This document shows, one piece after another, positions 28,502-37,978 of a stretch of DNA of 56,753 bases; position 1 is the stretch's first letter, and each line of letters begins with the position of its first letter. The stretch comes from Gemmataceae bacterium (GTDB taxonomy: Bacteria > Planctomycetota > Planctomycetia > Gemmatales > Gemmataceae): positions 1 to 56,753 of the forward strand of contig JANWVV010000030.1 in assembly GCA_025055795.1 (NCBI GenBank), in the 5' to 3' direction. The notes below the pieces were generated by a model, which searched no databases, was not told the origin of the DNA, and saw nothing but the letters and a program-made list of their open reading frames with translations. Position numbers and translations under genes: made by a program.

Positions 28502-28987
28502 ATGACACACGACGCCATCCCGATGACCCGTGAGGGGTACGAAAAATTGAAGGCAGAGTTGGACCGACTGCGTAACGTGGAAATGGTGGAAATCACCAAA
28601 CGAGTGGCCAAGGCTCGGGAATTGGGCGATCTCAGCGAGAACGCAGAATACCACGCCGCGCGGGAAGACCAGGGGCTGCTTCAGGCGAAAATCAACGAAT
28701 TATCCGATCGTCTGGCCCGAGCAGTTATTGTCGACACCAGTAGCTTGCCACGAGATACCGTCGTGTTTGGCAGCCGAGTCAAAGTACTGGATCTGGATAT
28801 CAATGAAGAGGAAACCTTTGAACTTGTCGGGCCGGGACAGGAAGACCCAGACAATGGTCGCATCCTGAGTACTAGTCCTATCGCCCAAGGCCTGATGGGC
28901 CACAAGGTGGGCGACGTTGTTGAAATCAAGGTGCCTCGTGGTGTCATCCGTTACAAAATTCTGGATATCTCACTAGCCCAATTGTGA
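28502..28987 (+). CDS. greA: Transcription elongation factor GreA
   Basis: GreA rescues backtracked RNA polymerase by stimulating cleavage of the nascent RNA. The 161-residue protein has the N-terminal coiled coil (PMTREGYEKLKAELDRLR to ~78), including the conserved acidic tip segment ELGDLSENAEYHAAREDQ, and the C-terminal FKBP-like domain (VVFGSRVKVLDLD, STSPIAQGLMGHKVGDVVEIKVP). AGGAGAGG lies upstream of the ATG. It stands alone, with two hairpins in the upstream 290 bp. Confidence 0.97.
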   Translation: MTHDAIPMTREGYEKLKAELDRLRNVEMVEITKRVAKARELGDLSENAEYHAAREDQGLLQAKINELSDRLARAVIVDTSSLPRDTVVFGSRVKVLDLDINEEETFELVGPGQEDPDNGRILSTSPIAQGLMGHKVGDVVEIKVPRGVIRYKILDISLAQL

Positions 28988-29434
28988 AAATCGACTGGTC
29001 AAGTTTCTCCAACATGCCCGTTTGCCTACTACACCTGAGAGCCTCCTTAAGTTGGCACCTATGCTGACAACGACCCTTCCCCTTAGTGACGGATGATTCA
29101 GTAAACGATTAGCTGCGGGAACAACGGCCTGCCTTAGCCTACTGATGAAGCATAAATAGGCCGAGTCGCGCGTGTCCTTGCCGCTCCAGAAATGGTCGTG
29201 AACGATTAACCGAAGACCAACATAGCGTGCCACTTGCGTCACCGAACATCAGTAGTACTTCCGCCTCTTGACGGTGTAGTCGTAGATTATGATAGTAACA
29301 ACTTTTCTGACCGGGATTCAACATCTTGTACCAACTCCTTATTTTGTCCTTGACAATGGCACTATTGACAGGATACTCAATTGCCAGAAAATGCAGCAAC
29401 TTAATATCATCATTCAGATCTAGCCAATAAATGA
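28988..29434 (+). other. Intergenic region (447 bp)
   Basis: No gene called. TTGACA occurs at 29350-29355 with a weak ATACTC 17 nt later, a possible promoter for the FHA gene but not a strong match. Small antisense frames are not credible. Confidence 0.35.
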
Positions 29435-30061
29435 ATGAGCTGGATAAATAACCGGATCGATGATGTGATTAATGGGGAGGTATCAACAGGCATCCATGGA
29501 ACAGGCGATGGGCCAGTGAGTCAAGCCATGTCCGAACCCCGTTTGCAGAGCATAATCCTGTCGGATGCTGAGCGACGCGAATTGTTTCGCCGCGCCCGGG
29601 AGGCATTAGTACAGGCCTGTGGCGACCAAACCATCGCCGCCGATAGCCGGTTACTTGCTTCACTACAGGCAGAAGGCGAGCAAGCGATTACTCTGGCCGT
29701 CAACCATCAGGACCTACCCCGCAACTGCCCGTGCTATCTCTTGGATGAAACTCAGCAATCCTATCCTCTGCATGTTGGTATCAACACGATTGGTCGTCTG
29801 ATGGACAACGATGTGGTCCTGCGTGATGAATGCATTTCCCGCAGACACTGTGCGATTGTGGTTCATCACGACTGGCGCTGTGAAATTTACGACACGGCCT
29901 CCAAAAACGGCACGTTTGTTAACGATCAGCGTATCAGCGGTCCCACGCCTTTACGTCCCGGCGACCGCATTACATTGTGCAATCGGACACTTACTTTTTG
30001 CGGGGTCGTAGGCTCGGTGCCAACACCTCCCACAATTCCGACCGCCGAACCCCTTCAATGA
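29435..30061 (+). CDS. FHA-domain protein
   Basis: 208 residues. The C-terminal half (~110-195) is a forkhead-associated domain that binds phosphothreonine peptides: NTIGRLMDNDVVLRDECISRRHCAI contains the Gly-Arg and Ser-Arg-Arg-His ligand loops, and TASKNGTFVNDQRI the Asn-Gly turn. The N-terminal half is helical, Arg/Ala/Leu-rich (LSDAERRELFRRAREALVQAC), with no recognised domain. The ATG at 29528 (MSEPRLQ) gives a more natural N-terminus than 29435; neither has a clear Shine-Dalgarno. It presumably reads Ser/Thr kinase signals, but no kinase is in the window. Confidence 0.87.
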   Translation: MSWINNRIDDVINGEVSTGIHGTGDGPVSQAMSEPRLQSIILSDAERRELFRRAREALVQACGDQTIAADSRLLASLQAEGEQAITLAVNHQDLPRNCPCYLLDETQQSYPLHVGINTIGRLMDNDVVLRDECISRRHCAIVVHHDWRCEIYDTASKNGTFVNDQRISGPTPLRPGDRITLCNRTLTFCGVVGSVPTPPTIPTAEPLQ

Positions 30062-30186
30062 GCCCCTTTTTGGCTATGGCAGACTCGTTCAGCCGGCTGA
30101 GCCAGTGTCTTGCTTCAGCCTAACTGTTTAAGCAGCCAGGGAAAGTCGTACATCGGCGAGAGGAATGCCGGCGCGAGACCGGATTT

Positions 30187-31011
30187 TCAGTGTTTTTGAT
30201 TACCGTAGGGTGTCGGTATGTATTGAACGGTTGGCTGGCGCTGTACGGGCTGTGGGAACAGATTCATTAATTGGTAGAACTCCTCAGGCATATCACTTCG
30301 TACGGGCAGACCGAGCCGTTTGGCTTCCTCGTAGCCAATGGGGTGGTCATGGGTCCATGTTCCTTGCGTGAGCAACTCAGCCAGACGTTCCGCCTCTGCT
30401 GGTGCCATTTTGCCCTCTAACAACTCCAGAACTTCAGCGCGTATCTGCTTGAGGGCTTTTTCGGCAATGTCAGCTAGAATCAGGGTGCGATCATCGATCT
30501 CGTCAATCTTTTTCTCCTTGACGACTTTGACTAGTGAGGCAGCGGGGTATTCGCCGAGTTGCGGATCGACTGGTCCCAACACGGCGTGGCTGTCCATGAT
30601 AATCTCATCTGCGGCTAGAGCAATCAATGTACCCCCGGACATGGCATAATGGGGGACAATGACAGTTACTTTCGCTTTATGGGCCTTGATAGCTCGCGCA
30701 ATTTGCAAACTGGCTAGCACCAGACCACCGGGTGTGTGCAGAACCAAATCAATCGGAACGTCGTCATCGGTCAGATGAATAGCACGGATGACTTCTTCGG
30801 CATCGTTCACGTCGATGTAGCGCATCAACGGAAAGCCCAACAAACTCATGGTTTCCTGGCGATGAACCAACAGGATGACGCGGCTTTTGCGCTGTTGTTC
30901 GATGCGGTGCATCAAGCGTATCCGGGCTGCTTCGAGCATCTTCTGCCGAATCACCGGCTGTAGCATGACAATCATCAAGAAAATCCAGAACCACTCGCCC
31001 CATCCCCCCAT
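30187..31011 (-). CDS. Membrane-anchored SDH/ClpP-fold serine proteinase
   Basis: A 274-residue member of the serine dehydrogenase proteinase family (SDH_sah, ClpP/crotonase fold). An N-terminal membrane helix WFWIFLMIVMLQPVI anchors it. LVLHTPGGLVLAS (~90-101) forms the oxyanion loop, and the nucleophile is Ser125 in PHYAMSGGTLIALAADEI, followed by VLGPVDPQLGEYPA. Relatives degrade membrane proteins or leftover signal peptides (SppA-like). An ideal AAGGAG lies 8 nt before the ATG. The rhomboid protease gene ends 117 nt upstream on the same strand, so both may be transcribed together and serve membrane proteostasis. Confidence 0.92.
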   Translation of the reverse strand: MGGWGEWFWIFLMIVMLQPVIRQKMLEAARIRLMHRIEQQRKSRVILLVHRQETMSLLGFPLMRYIDVNDAEEVIRAIHLTDDDVPIDLVLHTPGGLVLASLQIARAIKAHKAKVTVIVPHYAMSGGTLIALAADEIIMDSHAVLGPVDPQLGEYPAASLVKVVKEKKIDEIDDRTLILADIAEKALKQIRAEVLELLEGKMAPAEAERLAELLTQGTWTHDHPIGYEEAKRLGLPVRSDMPEEFYQLMNLFPQPVQRQPTVQYIPTPYGNQKH

Positions 31012-31128
31012 CGATTTTTCTCCTTAGCCCCTAACGGTGCTGATTGGGCTCAGCGATTCCCCCTTTGCTCCAACTAGCAGTAATGTCCGCACGAACTTTC
31101 CGAGCGTATTCCATTTGTGGCCTTCGGA

Positions 31129-31827
31129 TTACCAAGGCCAGTATTCGTCCGGATAGCGTCTGCGGTAACGACGTTCCGGTTTTTTGAATAGGGGCAGCAG
31201 CAGCATGCCCATCACGAAACCACCGACATGCGCCCACCAGGCGACGCCGCCGAAACTGCCTTCGGGCAACAACAGGGCCAACGTACCGCTGTAAAGCTGA
31301 CTCAAAAACCAGATGCCGATGAACAATATGGCGGGCAGTTCGACAAACAGGGGAAAGATGACCACAATGATCAAGGTAATGATGCGCGCACCTGGGTACA
31401 GCAACAGGTATGCCCCTAATACGCCCGAAACCGCCCCGGATGCCCCTAAGGTGGGGACGGTGCTGTCCGGCGTCGTTAGGGCATGGGTCAGACCAGCGGC
31501 TACACCCGACAGCAGGTAAAAGATCAAATAACCGGCTGGTCCCATCCGGTCTTCGACATTATCGCCAAACAGATACAGCGTCCACATATTGCCGATGATG
31601 TGCATCCAACCACCATGGAGAAACATGGAGGTGATCAGGGTGGGCCAGTGCCGCCAGGGCTCGGCCAGCAAATCTGCTGGTACTAAGGCGAGTAACTGGA
31701 CCAGCCGCTCCAACTGCTGGGACGTCATCGTCAACTCCTGCAGAAACACCAGCACGTTGAGAGCGATTAACGTCCAGGTCACCCACGGCACCTGACGTGC
31801 CGGCACATTATCTTGTATGGGAAACAT
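31129..31827 (-). CDS. Rhomboid family intramembrane serine protease
   Basis: 232 residues with six or more hydrophobic segments. HGGWMHIIGNMWTLYLFGDNVED is the conserved second-helix His/Asn region. GASGAVSGVLGAY carries the nucleophile Ser130, and WWAHVGGFVMGMLLLPL the catalytic His200. It cleaves transmembrane substrates within the bilayer. The tail is very basic then aromatic (ERRYRRRYPDEYWPW). A TTG 69 nt upstream extends the frame, but the ATG at 31827 gives the usual MFPIQDN start, so it is chosen. It precedes the SDH-type protease gene. Confidence 0.94.
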   Translation of the reverse strand: MFPIQDNVPARQVPWVTWTLIALNVLVFLQELTMTSQQLERLVQLLALVPADLLAEPWRHWPTLITSMFLHGGWMHIIGNMWTLYLFGDNVEDRMGPAGYLIFYLLSGVAAGLTHALTTPDSTVPTLGASGAVSGVLGAYLLLYPGARIITLIIVVIFPLFVELPAILFIGIWFLSQLYSGTLALLLPEGSFGGVAWWAHVGGFVMGMLLLPLFKKPERRYRRRYPDEYWPW

Positions 31828-32330
31828 CGCCACGGCCCATGAAGCTTCCGTTATTGACCAGTTGCTTTTTATAGACAGCTTCAATCGCTGGAGCAATCGG
31901 GAGGCCGTGTATTGCCCATCGTATCCAAGTTAACCGGCCCTGGCCCCCTAATAAAGACTTTAGATATGTCTAGTGACGGCTGTTGGGTGCCGATCCGGCA
32001 AACGGGGTTGTTGGATGTGTTTCGGAGTCATCAAACCGATTCTTTGTTTCTACCCTAGCAGTTATCTTGACTCGGGGAATGTGGCGGATATTTGTTTAGC
32101 CTCGAAAAAGGCTCGGCCCAGCAAGTTGGCTGCATGCGCTGGTGTAGTTAGGCGGCATGCTCCGGGTCGGAACCATAGGAATTCTTCAGTGCATAGGTAA
32201 AAACCCCCTGCGGCTGCCACCCGTAGCCCATCTGATAGACAGAAAAGGGTGGCAGGACAGGCGGGTTTTGTCTATCCACTTTGGTTTGTCGTTGCGTAGT
32301 TTCTGGAAGCTGAGAATCTTATCCTGCAGA
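31828..32330 (-). other. Intergenic region (503 bp)
   Basis: Non-coding spacer between the DUF1501 gene and the rhomboid gene on the minus strand. It includes the hairpin at 32203-32255, listed separately. No promoter consensus was recognised. Confidence 0.4.
32203..32255 (-). terminator. Possible terminator after the DUF1501 gene
   Basis: A perfect 9-bp inverted repeat, CTGCCACCC (32214-32222) with GGGTGGCAG (32247-32255), has a 24-nt loop. Read on the minus strand it is followed by CCGCAGGGGG and TTTTT. The T-run sits ~10 nt from the stem, so termination is plausible rather than certain. Confidence 0.35.
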
Positions 32331-33671
32331 CTAACCGAGGAGTTTTTCGATGGGCCGGCCTTCGCGGAATAGCTGCATGGGGCGTCCGGTCGGTGTCGTC
32401 AGTTCCAGATGCGGATCAATGCCCAGATGGGTGAACAGGGTGGCCCCCAAGTCGTCGGGCGTGCAGGGATCAGTTGCAGGAGCCATGCCGGAAGCATCGG
32501 TACTCCCATGGACGTAACCGCGAGGGAAGCCTCCCCCGGCCAGCACCACAGCCATGGACCGGGCCCAATGGTCACGTCCGGCAGTGCGATTGATCTTGGG
32601 AGTGCGGTTGAATTCGCCGGCTACCATCACGATGGTGCTATCCAGCAGGCCGCGATCGTCCAGATCACGCACCAAAGCGGATAGAACCGTATCCAGCACC
32701 GGCAAGAGGTTATTCTTCAGGCGGGTAAAGTTCTGGTTGTGCGTGTCCCAGCCACCGAAAGTAACGGTAGCAAAGCGAACGCCGGCTTCGATGAGGCGAC
32801 GTGCAGCTAGTGCCCCTTGGCCGAAGGGGGTGTTGCCATACATTTCGCGCGTGGTGGGCTTCTCCTGCGACAAATCCAGCGCTTGTCGCGTCCGGTTGCT
32901 GCGCAATATGTCGAGAGCTTGCTGATGGAAGGTGTCCAAACCGTTCATCAACTCGCTGGAACGATCGTATGCGGCAAAAGTGCTATCAAACTGCCGTAGC
33001 AGTTTGTCGCGTTTTTCCAAATCCTCCAGGGTGAAGGTACCGGTCAAGGATAGACCACGAACGCTGTAGCCGCTGTTCCCTTTATCCCCCGACCGAGCCG
33101 GGTTCCCTTCAATGATGAAAGGGTTGTACGAGGTTCCCAAGTAACCTGCCAGGCCGAAGCCGGTGTTGGCATTGCCGCCGAATGTGACGTAAGGAGGAAC
33201 GCCGCGAGGAACACTCAACAGCTTGGCTGCCAGTGAGCCGAAGGAGGGATACTGCAAGGCCGGCGTGGGTTTATTGCCCGTCGTCATGAAGAGACTGGCA
33301 GGCCCATGACTGGGAATCGAGTGATACAAAGAGCGGACTACGGTGAGCTTGTGGGCAATCTGAGCCGATTTGGGCAGCGGCTCCGAGAAAAACAAGCCAG
33401 GGACAGAGGTGGGAATGTTTTTGAACTCACCCCGGATCCCTTCCGGAGCTTCCGGCTTGTTATCCCACATGTCGATAGTGGCCGGTCCACCGGCTAACCA
33501 TAGCAGGATCACGCTGCGGGCCTTGGCAGGACGTTCTGCCCCTTTGCTCCGGGCTTGGGCCTCTGCAGCTAGGACGCCTGGAAGCGTCAATCCCAAAGCA
33601 CCAACTGCACCGACCTGCAGAAAATCACGCCGATGGAACCCCTCACAATCAGTTCGCCATGGCAGCGTCAT
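32331..33671 (-). CDS. DUF1501 family Tat-exported protein (paired with DUF1549/DUF1553 gene)
   Basis: 446 residues. The Tat signal FHRRDFLQVGAVGALGLTLPGVLA is near the N-terminus. The DUF1501 core includes SVILLWLAGGPATIDMWDNKPEAP, VTFGGWDTHNQNF, VMVAGEFNRTPKINRTAGRDHW and VVLAGGGFPRGYVHG, whose Asp and His residues sit where the alkaline-phosphatase-like fold binds metals. GGGAGG lies 8 nt before ATG 33671; a GTG at 33722 is rejected. It lies 107 nt downstream of the cytochrome-like gene and very likely shares its transcript, the standard planctomycete arrangement. Function is unknown. Confidence 0.92.
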   Translation of the reverse strand: MTLPWRTDCEGFHRRDFLQVGAVGALGLTLPGVLAAEAQARSKGAERPAKARSVILLWLAGGPATIDMWDNKPEAPEGIRGEFKNIPTSVPGLFFSEPLPKSAQIAHKLTVVRSLYHSIPSHGPASLFMTTGNKPTPALQYPSFGSLAAKLLSVPRGVPPYVTFGGNANTGFGLAGYLGTSYNPFIIEGNPARSGDKGNSGYSVRGLSLTGTFTLEDLEKRDKLLRQFDSTFAAYDRSSELMNGLDTFHQQALDILRSNRTRQALDLSQEKPTTREMYGNTPFGQGALAARRLIEAGVRFATVTFGGWDTHNQNFTRLKNNLLPVLDTVLSALVRDLDDRGLLDSTIVMVAGEFNRTPKINRTAGRDHWARSMAVVLAGGGFPRGYVHGSTDASGMAPATDPCTPDDLGATLFTHLGIDPHLELTTPTGRPMQLFREGRPIEKLLG

Positions 33672-33778
33672 GACCAGAACCTCCCGTGCGACAACTCTGC
33701 GTCCACCGATGCAACGGTCCACACCGAACCAGTTACCCCTGGTGATTGATTCCCCTCCATGTCCACCAAACCACTGAC

Positions 33779-36199
33779 CTAGTGGTTCAAGATGAATTCC
33801 CGGGTGTTAATCAATGCCCAAAGGATATCAGCGATAGCCTGCTGACGATTGCGGCCGGTCCGGAGATGTTCCACAGCAGCAGCTTTTTCCGCGGCTGTCG
33901 GATAACGTGATAAAGCTGCCAGGAATAACTCATCTGCTATTTCCTCCGGGCCTACCTGGGCGCGGGCTAATTGACTGACACGTCCCTGAGGATGGTTCAA
34001 TTTGGCAAGCAAGCTCGGGTCCGTCATCCGGAACAAAGTTTGCGGCAAGGCCGGTTCCGAGGCTCGTTCGCAATCGCAAGCCGTTGTGCGGGGTGGTCGA
34101 CCGAAAATCCGCAACACGTAAGCCACGTTACCATTCAGGCGACTCGAACCAACTTCGACTATTCTCATGCCATTGAAAATGGCATCTGGACCTGCAAACG
34201 GTTCTGTCACCCCCAAGGCACAATTGAGAATGTCCACTACTTGTTCAGCCAGCAGTGGTCGCACGTAGGCCCGGGAATAGTTGTTTGTATCAAACTTGTT
34301 CGTTTCGTTGACGGTGGAATCCAATTGGTAAGTGCGGCTCATCAGGATGAGCTTTTCCAGATGACGCAGGTTAAAACCGCTTCGGATAAACTCTTGGGCC
34401 AGAGCATCGAGCAACCGTGGATTGGTTGGTGGATTAGCTTGGGAGAAATCATCGACGGGGTGAACCAAACCGACGCCGAAGTAATGGGCCCACACCCGAT
34501 TGACCATAGCGCGGGCAAAATAGGGATTGTCCGGCGCGGTGAGCCATTCCGCCAATCGGACGCGGGGATCGATACCAGGTTGAAGCGGTATGACTGGCCC
34601 GCCCAAGGCCTTCGGGGTTGGTACCCGTCCCGTCCCGGGATTGGGCCGCAGTCGATTGGCAGGAATCGGGTCCGGTACGAACATCTCCCGTAAAATCACA
34701 GCCTGATTTTGCTGTCCGGCCTTGGCCCGACGCTCTGCATTGATGGCATCGACCAGCTTTTTGACCTCGGGGTGACTGAACTGGTTGTTCTGGAAGGTAA
34801 CCCCCGCAAAGATGTTGGCGAAGGCCCAGTAATCTTCCTGTGTCCAACGGTCGGTGGGATGTTTGTGACACTGCGCACATTCCAACCGGATACCCATAAA
34901 GGCTGCGGCCACCTTTTCGCCCCACTGCTCAATGGGCACCGGCTGCTGACGCCGCCAGAACAAATCTAGGGTCTTTTTGGCGGGATAGTCTGTCTGAATC
35001 CCCGCGGCGAGTTGTTCGTCGAGCTTAACAGCGAAAGCAACCCAATCCTGGGGAGAGAGTCCATCCCGACTAGTGGCAGTCAGGATGTCCCGGACGATTT
35101 GATCGTAGGGAACATTGTCGGCGATCCGTTTACGGAGCCAGTCCTGCCACATTTGGGAGCGGCGGGGTTGCAAGGGGACGGGAATTTCCAGAGCTTGAGT
35201 GTTGTTTCCGGTGACGTCAGACAGCTTCGTAGCCCACAACGCCGCATGGAGGGGATGCGTCAGGAGCCGATCAATCAGTTTTTCCCGCTTGTTGGGGTCT
35301 GTGTCGTTCAGAAAGGCCCGCACCTCCTCCGGGGTGGGGAGCTGACCGATCGTGTCAATGTACACCCGCCGCAGAAAGACGGCGTCGGGAGCCAGCTCCG
35401 ATGGCACGATGTTCAACAATCGCAGTTTGGCAAAAACTTCCCGATCGATGAAATTGTGTTCGGGAATTGTCGGGTAGGGTTGGGCCTGCCGGGGTGCTGG
35501 TACCAGAACCCGAATGGCTTGTACCTGACCGCGGTACAACACTGTCAGGGCAGCGTCGCCGGGCTGACGCGGCGTCAAATGCCCTAGTGCGGACAATTGT
35601 GCCACGGACTCGTCGCTAATCCGGAAGTCGCAGAAAGGGGTAACATCTTCCTGCGTACCGTCAATGAAATGAGCCGTTACGCGTATCTGCACTCCCCGCT
35701 CACTTTCCAACAAGGCGAAGGGAGCTGGCGTGATGTCGATCCGTTGCACTGTTCCGCGGCCTGGTGTCCAACGGGCACCCTGGCGAATCCATTCGATAAA
35801 CAACTGATACATCCAGCTTCCCTTACCGAAACGCACTCCTCCCTCATGGGGGATCTGACCTGTTGCTTTCAGCAATAGCAAACTGTCTTCAGGCCGCTGG
35901 GGGTTAAGGCGACGTCCCCAATTGTCCCGGGTCAGAGCGGCATAATCCATGGCCGGCTCATAACCGAATAACGACAATCGGAAGCCATTCCTGCCCTGAA
36001 ATGATCCGTGGCAACTGCCCATATTACAGCCGGCTTTGGTTAATAGCCCCATAACGTGGCGTTCAAAATCGACGGTGTCGACCTGACCGCCCGTTGGCAG
36101 AGGCACGGCTGCCAATATGGGTGACTGGGTCACCCCGAGCAGAAACAACACAAAACCGTACCGCAGGCTAGTACCACGATGGCAGCGTCGGGTAATCAT
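33779..36199 (-). CDS. Exported DUF1549/DUF1553 cytochrome-like protein
   Basis: 806 residues with a signal peptide (YGFVLFLLGVTQSPILA). The N-terminal cytochrome-like part has AGCNMGSCHGS, a CxxxxCH variant of the haem motif. An Ig-like segment (~150-230) follows, then DUF1549 (~230-450) with a normal CxxCH in ECAQCHKHPTDRWTQEDYW. DUF1553 is at ~555-800 (RVRLAEWLTAPDNPYFARAMVNRVWAHYFG, near the end DELFLAALSRYPTAAEKAA). This is the PSCyt-associated planctomycete family of unknown chemistry, presumed periplasmic. It is followed by its usual partner DUF1501. Confidence 0.93.
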   Translation of the reverse strand: MITRRCHRGTSLRYGFVLFLLGVTQSPILAAVPLPTGGQVDTVDFERHVMGLLTKAGCNMGSCHGSFQGRNGFRLSLFGYEPAMDYAALTRDNWGRRLNPQRPEDSLLLLKATGQIPHEGGVRFGKGSWMYQLFIEWIRQGARWTPGRGTVQRIDITPAPFALLESERGVQIRVTAHFIDGTQEDVTPFCDFRISDESVAQLSALGHLTPRQPGDAALTVLYRGQVQAIRVLVPAPRQAQPYPTIPEHNFIDREVFAKLRLLNIVPSELAPDAVFLRRVYIDTIGQLPTPEEVRAFLNDTDPNKREKLIDRLLTHPLHAALWATKLSDVTGNNTQALEIPVPLQPRRSQMWQDWLRKRIADNVPYDQIVRDILTATSRDGLSPQDWVAFAVKLDEQLAAGIQTDYPAKKTLDLFWRRQQPVPIEQWGEKVAAAFMGIRLECAQCHKHPTDRWTQEDYWAFANIFAGVTFQNNQFSHPEVKKLVDAINAERRAKAGQQNQAVILREMFVPDPIPANRLRPNPGTGRVPTPKALGGPVIPLQPGIDPRVRLAEWLTAPDNPYFARAMVNRVWAHYFGVGLVHPVDDFSQANPPTNPRLLDALAQEFIRSGFNLRHLEKLILMSRTYQLDSTVNETNKFDTNNYSRAYVRPLLAEQVVDILNCALGVTEPFAGPDAIFNGMRIVEVGSSRLNGNVAYVLRIFGRPPRTTACDCERASEPALPQTLFRMTDPSLLAKLNHPQGRVSQLARAQVGPEEIADELFLAALSRYPTAAEKAAAVEHLRTGRNRQQAIADILWALINTREFILNH

Positions 36200-36595
36200 G
36201 GCACTCCCTTGGTAGAAGACCTACCTTCACTAGCAGCTGACACCTGTAGATCGGGAACGACTATCGGGCCAAGGCGGGTGTTCAATCAAGCCAGTTTGCG
36301 CAACACCTCATCATTTATCCAGTCTGGTAGGTGATGTTTGCAGGGGGTGGTTGGGCTTCCTATCGTTATCTTCCCCCATTACTTGGTTAAACCCCTGAGG
36401 TCCCTTGTAGTTTTGCAGAAAAACGGTCTAGTTGCAACAAAATTTTTCACAATGTTACGCGGCTGGTTCAGCGTAGGACGAACCGCCTTCAATGAAGGCT
36501 AAATCAACGATGGTCAATTGCTACCGATAAGTTAATTTGATGATTTTTGTGACGATTTCCGACTAAACTCAATTGGCGATTGCATTTAATCGCGT
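36200..36595 (-). other. Intergenic region (396 bp)
   Basis: Spacer between the deaminase gene and the DUF1549/DUF1553 gene, both on the minus strand. The half nearest 36595 is AT-rich. I find no strong hairpin or promoter consensus. Confidence 0.35.
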
Positions 36596-37819
36596 CTACC
36601 CGTTCTGCGGAGCGGGTGGTAAGATCCACTGACCGTCGATCATAACCGCTTGGACCGAGACGGAACCTTCCAAGATTGCTACGCAGGGATCAGTGGCCAA
36701 CGGCACACCCGATGGCCAAGGGATGACGACCAGATCGGCCAGCTTGCCTGGCGTTAGCGTCCCTACCCATTTTTCCCAGCCGATAGCCGCCGCTGCCTCC
36801 CGCGTGATCATACTGATGACGCGGTCAGCGGTCAGGTTCGGATAATGCCGGTAAACCCAACGGGCCTCTTCCAGGAGGTTCAGGTCTGGATTGGACGCTA
36901 AACCATCGGTGGCTAGGCAAACACGGACCCCCTTATGCTGCCAGGATTCCAGCGGGAAAGGGTCGTGACCAAACGCAGCATGCGTCCGCGGACAGTGGAC
37001 AATCGTCTGGCGAGCGGATAAACAACGCGGCGACAGATAATTAACGTGAATCCATAGGATCCTCTGCTCGGCTGGCACCATCTGCAGCAGCTCTTCCCAT
37101 GATCCAATCAGTCCCGATGGGTCCCATACACCCCGGCGTTCCAGAAAGGGAACCAACGGCCCTTGGTGCTGCGCGAGCAATTCGGCCTCGGCGCGGCTTT
37201 CAGCCAAATGGATGGCTAAAGGGCAACCGCGACGTTCCGCAGCGGTCATCGCCGCGACGAATAACTCCCGACGCACACTGTAAGGAGCGTGAGGACTGAG
37301 GCCACGATGCCATCGACCTTCTTTCTGCAAGGCCAGCCAGTCATTGAGTTCTGTAATGGCATCGGCGGCGCGGTCGGGTGTTAATCCGAGCAATTCTCGG
37401 AACGCTACACCCCGCAGCGGAGAGCTTACCAGAAGGGACCATAGTGATGGTTGTGTCAGAATGTCCCCCAGGGTCGTAACCCCCGCCTGTAAACTGTATG
37501 TTAGTCCTGTTTCAACGGCCGCTTGCTGCTGGGCCAGTGATTGTTTGCGGCGGAAAGCTACTACACGCTCCAGCCAGGCCGGGAAGCCTTCGGGATTGTC
37601 CGCCCCCTTCGGCTGACACTCAGCGGCATCCGTCAGGTCCAAATGGGTATGAACGTTGATAAAACCCGGAAGCAGGATAACATCACCTAAATCAATTTCG
37701 CCCGACCGACGAGCCTGATCAATCGCCTGGATGAGCTGACCGTCGATGGCAATAGAACCATCCGTCAATGGCGGCCCATCCATGGAAACAATCCAGCGGG
37801 CACGGTAACGGGTTACCAT
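36596..37819 (-). CDS. Amidohydrolase-family deaminase (MTA/SAH or aminodeoxyfutalosine deaminase-like)
   Basis: A 407-residue cytoplasmic metal-dependent hydrolase of the chlorohydrolase/SsnA group. The metal ligands are visible: NVHTHLD (~55-61), LSPHAPYSV, the LAIHLAES helix with His, WIHVNYLS, and VCLATDGLASNPDLNLLEEAR with the catalytic Asp. The C-terminus ends in the beta-sandwich segment LTPGKLADLVVI. Relatives deaminate adenosine-type substrates; in bacteria making menaquinone by the futalosine route a member deaminates aminodeoxyfutalosine. No mqn genes are nearby, so the substrate is open. Confidence 0.85.
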   Translation of the reverse strand: MVTRYRARWIVSMDGPPLTDGSIAIDGQLIQAIDQARRSGEIDLGDVILLPGFINVHTHLDLTDAAECQPKGADNPEGFPAWLERVVAFRRKQSLAQQQAAVETGLTYSLQAGVTTLGDILTQPSLWSLLVSSPLRGVAFRELLGLTPDRAADAITELNDWLALQKEGRWHRGLSPHAPYSVRRELFVAAMTAAERRGCPLAIHLAESRAEAELLAQHQGPLVPFLERRGVWDPSGLIGSWEELLQMVPAEQRILWIHVNYLSPRCLSARQTIVHCPRTHAAFGHDPFPLESWQHKGVRVCLATDGLASNPDLNLLEEARWVYRHYPNLTADRVISMITREAAAAIGWEKWVGTLTPGKLADLVVIPWPSGVPLATDPCVAILEGSVSVQAVMIDGQWILPPAPQNG

Positions 37820-37978
37820 GTCTACGTTTTCTTTTAGGAAAAACAGTTGTCAGGCGTAGCGACCTCTGACTGGTAAGCCGGTTTGCAAATCATCTCCCTG
37901 AGTTGGTAGGTAGGTTAATAGACATGGCTAGCCACAATAGTCGGTTCATAATGATGGGCTGTGATCAGCAACATGCCA

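Noticed and set aside
33971..35587. Long plus-strand frames (191 and 240 codons) inside the DUF1549/DUF1553 gene
   Set aside because: They are complementary to a clear family protein and have no recognisable domain.
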